A stretch of 64,000 nt of DNA from Rhynchopus sp. YZ270_cl-10. Its lineage: Eukaryota; Euglenozoa; Diplonemea; Diplonemida; Diplonemidae. A model generated the notes under the pieces. That model did no database searches, had not been told where the DNA came from, and was given only the letters and a program-made list of their open reading frames with translations. A program made the translations under genes and the position numbers. The stretch is from the NCBI GenBank assembly GCA_964035575.1, contig OZ037928.1, positions 992,001 through 1,056,000 on the forward strand. Direction: 5' to 3'. This document shows, piece by piece, positions 61,901 through 64,000 of this stretch (the first letter of the stretch is position 1; the number at the start of each line of letters is the position of its first letter).

Positions 61901-63749
61901 GAGGCGGCGTGACAGGGCTTCAGAGCTGGCACGTCTCCGGCGTGAGAACCCTGGGGTTGCCAACCCAAGGGTAACTGAAATGCACAAGAAGGGTGTGATA
62001 GAGTTGTTGTGGGACGACCTGGAGCGATACGGATGGCGGTGGAGCAGCTTCGACTTCTGGACCACACACATCGGGTTGAGGGTGCACGTTCGTCTGTGGG
62101 ACAAGGGCAAATGGCTGCATGAGCTGAGAGAGGGCATCCGTGCACACGCGTACCGCCTGACAGTGACGACGAGGCCGTCGATGCAGGGCATTGAGGGAGG
62201 TGTGGATCGCCAGGCGACGAACGCAGTGTGGAAGGACCGCACGACAGACAGATACCTGGCGGGCGCGATACGCGGAGCCTTGTCGGGCTCTCAGTTGGTG
62301 GGGGTGCAGCTGCTGAGGAACAAGGAGGTGGAGTCCTCGTTGTGCCGATACTGTGGTGAGGCGATAGAGGACCGGAGACACGCTTGGTGGTGGTGCCCGC
62401 AGTGGGACGAAATTCGTGGAGAGGACATCGGAAAACTCAGGGTTTTGCTCAAAGACGCACCCCCGTGCTTCTTGGACTTTGGCCTGGTGCCGACGATATT
62501 CTTGCAGGAGCTGAGTGTTGCGGAGAGAGAGCAGACGGTGCGTCGTGTGCAACTGATGCTGGTCAGCATCGCGCTGGCAAGGCAGAAGTACGACGTGGAA
62601 CATGGGTTTTCGCAGAAGAAGAAGAAGCAGGCGGTGGTGGGCCAATCCCTTTTTCCTTGGGGCTGGAATCCTCAGGAGGGTGCAGTGCTTGAGAGCTACA
62701 ACCCGCTGGAGAACGTACTGTGGGGGAGCAAGCACATGAAGAAGAGTCCACGCTGGACGGAAGACCACTTCTGGGCGCTGAAGGCATGGCTCGCTGCATT
62801 GCGTTGGCCTGATGGCACAACGCCCCCCATCACGCAGCTCGAGCTCATGCTGGACTTTGAGATCTTCTCGGGGTTGGACGTACCGGGTGAGACGGTGTTG
62901 AAGAGGGCCGAATCTTTTGGTGCCATGATGCGGACGGCGAAAACTATGGCGCATGGAAGGGACGTATGGAAAGGAGTGGAGAAGAGGGAGGTGCACCACT
63001 TACAGGAACTGGGTGCGGGGATCATGACGGGGTATTCTGTGCGACCTGTGCTGACGCATGCGGCGGGGGTTGAAGGATACCTGAAGGAGTTGCAGGAGAA
63101 GGCGACGTCGCGGAGAGCACTCTCCCGACAAAAGGAAAAGACGAAGGCGAGGTGGGGTGACGACGCGGTTGTAGCTCACACTTCCACTCCGGAAGAACGC
63201 TCAGCAAAGAGCGAACGCTGGAAGGAAGCGAAGGAAGAGCAGAAGCATGCAGAGGAGGTGCGTAAGAGAGCTGCGATAGCTGCAGTTGCGGCAGAGCAGA
63301 TTCGACGGCAGGAGGCACGCAGGCGGCAGACACCGGCTGTGCGTGTGGACGTAAGGAGGAAGGTGGGGGCCATGCGGGTTTGTGACATACACACCAAGAT
63401 GCGATGCGGGGACTGCGAGCACAACAACATCCCCATCACGGCGTGTTGTGCGACGCACCATTGTGATGAGCTTATTTTGGGTGACTGTGTGGAGGCGCGT
63501 GAGGCATGTGAGGTGCATAACTTCTCGATGTGCGGACAGTGTGCGGGTGCGGGGAACGTGTCGATGAAGCAGTGCTGTCAGAAGCACCACAACTGTGTGG
63601 CCCACGGGAGGGGTGCTTGCGGTGCATGTGTGCAGGCGGGACGGAAGAGGAAGAAGGACGGATTGCCGATGCTGGCGTCTCCTCAGGCCTGTTGCGGGAA
63701 AGGGCACCACGACACGTCCCAGGGACGTCTCGGGTTTGCCCCGCGATAA
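58983..63749 (+). CDS. E2 copy 2 ORF2: APE endonuclease-reverse transcriptase (about 1588 aa)
   Basis: Same length and domain order as in copy 1, with YADD and all endonuclease motifs present. About a dozen amino-acid changes are visible, mostly in the second half (for example GDGFFPD, ASELARL, TEMHKK, KHMKK, NNIPI). Again no ATG stands before the endonuclease domain, and the GTG at 58983 is eight bases after the ORF1 stop, exactly as in copy 1. Conservation of that spacing suggests it matters for ORF2 translation. Confidence 0.9.
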   Translation: MGLAPLKIVCSNVTALQTGGSSLLKVAEDAHVVLVQETKCTVTTQKRLSIEYREQGWQVVWGKELPEWRSAEEAKSGGVAILVKEGIPVLTSPPSSTLEKNLWDSTRWVKAKVAYGKGNEWIDVTSVYAPSADPEAREKILGEVMEAAAELGDIPGVIGGDFNAGPGKSGVLAATLDTGWWKDTAEEHARVLGTTPDNTYFSVKDGKEIRKRLDYVLLNRAACTGLSSVKVVHDSGLPQHRPVEIALDVGAYRQIVLAYTLPKQFPLDKCGQGVKNAQKAFASKELQWGALQHPQDRWIQWNKWAEDFLLQACEGEIEGPTKAYCGRGKTFDPKPKHRTAKQSKEGDALTVSQRRLTKNVGRLEECRLWYVRSNGGVPPHDVCNCWSKARKELRVLLDDDSLQQDMPSEEALVDLCRAVRVKVSTLADRVKRKRLEDWRQRLRDAWHNAPKAIFKYCKDEQYRKMTALKNEDGKFTANAEEMDTLLHEAWMPILRRYAEKPEPDWGAFREKFTEDIAGKGQAMQMDRLTGKELQQTLGRMKTQTSAGVEGWRMVELKALPLVLLDRLADVFDAIECTGEWPPSLMRALIALIPKGEDDTPLKQRPITITSCIYRLWAAARLRRLIKWQESWIGEQQHGFRAGHSTAHLYWHLSLKLEKAVLSGDDTDQVWGFTIDYAKCFDRVPHEIVLSLAEEWGAHWRILGPLRAAYTAMERRFKLGDVGVGGTFRTTNGILQGCPLSVVLLNALMAVWGSAVTRRTGAIAMGYADDVYAVANTEAEVHGAARVTKEFITAADMEVKAEKCVGFTSKEGTKTKFGLGDGFFPDKKQFGAVGADILAGKGNFGPIARERAVTAHRVFTRVSSVPLSFTEKALIGARGPMMAALHGCEVTDFSKQTIETLRQGAALAVWGQGRKQRTLNIVWHVLSPVGIDAPAEIVQRRMAAFLRLTEDDGMRREAEEVWRLAHDRRAEREVRRRDRASELARLRRENPGVANPRVTEMHKKGVIELLWDDLERYGWRWSSFDFWTTHIGLRVHVRLWDKGKWLHELREGIRAHAYRLTVTTRPSMQGIEGGVDRQATNAVWKDRTTDRYLAGAIRGALSGSQLVGVQLLRNKEVESSLCRYCGEAIEDRRHAWWWCPQWDEIRGEDIGKLRVLLKDAPPCFLDFGLVPTIFLQELSVAEREQTVRRVQLMLVSIALARQKYDVEHGFSQKKKKQAVVGQSLFPWGWNPQEGAVLESYNPLENVLWGSKHMKKSPRWTEDHFWALKAWLAALRWPDGTTPPITQLELMLDFEIFSGLDVPGETVLKRAESFGAMMRTAKTMAHGRDVWKGVEKREVHHLQELGAGIMTGYSVRPVLTHAAGVEGYLKELQEKATSRRALSRQKEKTKARWGDDAVVAHTSTPEERSAKSERWKEAKEEQKHAEEVRKRAAIAAVAAEQIRRQEARRRQTPAVRVDVRRKVGAMRVCDIHTKMRCGDCEHNNIPITACCATHHCDELILGDCVEAREACEVHNFSMCGQCAGAGNVSMKQCCQKHHNCVAHGRGACGACVQAGRKRKKDGLPMLASPQACCGKGHHDTSQGRLGFAPR

Positions 63750-63832
63750 CGAAGGTGGTCACGTGGCGCCTTTCTCACCTCTCAGTTCATCTGAGAAGGT
63801 GGGGATGGGTCACGTCAACAAGTTTAATCCTT

Positions 63833-63850
63833 AAGCTTTAACCACCCTGG
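63833..63850 (+). repeat. Target-site duplication of E2 copy 2, right
   Basis: Same 18 bp as 56043-56060. Confidence 0.95.
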
Positions 63851-64000
63851 ACCTGACACCACTCAACATCGTGACGGTCATTGGTGGTGGCTTTCTTGTC
63901 GGCTGCGAAGCTTTAGCCACCCTGGATCTGACACCACTCAACAAGTCGCAGGTGATGAGTTATGCCTTTCTTTCGGGCTGCAACTCTTTAACCACCCTTG
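63851..64000 (+). pseudogene. LRR protein copy D, C-terminal part, cut by the window end
   Basis: Reads DLTPLNIVTVIGGGFLVGCEA and further LRR units in the frame expected from the middle part. The gene continues beyond the window. Confidence 0.85.

Larger units (their letters stand above)
56061..63832 (+). mobile_element. E2 copy 2: two-ORF APE-type LINE in an LRR unit of copy D
   Basis: 7772 bp with an 18-bp target-site duplication. It starts with the same GGGATACACACAACG as copy 1, so both are full-length. The 3' end is CAACAAGTTTAATCCTT, seven or more bases longer than in copy 1, so the tail is variable and not poly(A). Both ORFs are intact. Confidence 0.95.

Overview
The window is nuclear DNA of a eukaryote, probably a unicellular protist or microalga. 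Coding stretches are GC-rich, the DNA between them is AT-rich and full of homopolymers, and one gene carries a canonical GT-AG intron. Mobile DNA and tandem repeats dominate. I cannot name the species.

Layout: 1-12709 is a satellite of about 38 bp per unit. 12710-14283 is a repeat-rich flank leading into the first of four copies (A, B, C, D) of one gene family. Each copy encodes an N-terminal ubiquitin-like domain of about 70 residues, leucine-rich repeats (LRRs), and in complete copies a basic tail. Copy A (14284-20426) is split by an APE-type LINE, here called E1. Copy B (25014-33835) is split by a two-ORF LINE, E2. Copy C (34971-36317) is intact. Copy D (54671 to beyond 64000) is split twice, by a 620-bp non-autonomous element (E3) and by a second E2. 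Between the copies lie segmental duplications, a fold-back element, small TIR elements and dispersed repeats. A two-exon gene at 38207-41420 encodes a membrane-anchored protein with a sulfotransferase half and a glycosyltransferase-like half. 46084-50545 is a giant imperfect inverted repeat.

The most striking system is the link between the LRR family and its LINEs. E1 has no start codon or 5' UTR of its own. Its first 17 codons are a 2A 'StopGo' peptide (GRGSLLTCGDVEENPGP) in phase with the host reading frame. Translation begun at the host ATG would therefore make the ubiquitin-like domain, skip one peptide bond, and release the endonuclease-RT protein. The 19-bp target-site duplication also copies an ATG, so the downstream LRR half keeps a start codon. 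E2 is inserted twice at the same position of an LRR-unit coding motif. It has a 40-bp leader, and in copy B the host frame stops three bases before its ORF1 ATG. Deleting each element plus one duplication restores an open LRR frame in A and B, and in D as far as the window shows. Three of four copies are occupied, so the family appears to serve as a landing pad supplying promoter, leader and perhaps start codon.

Family assignments come from motif recognition by eye, with no database search.
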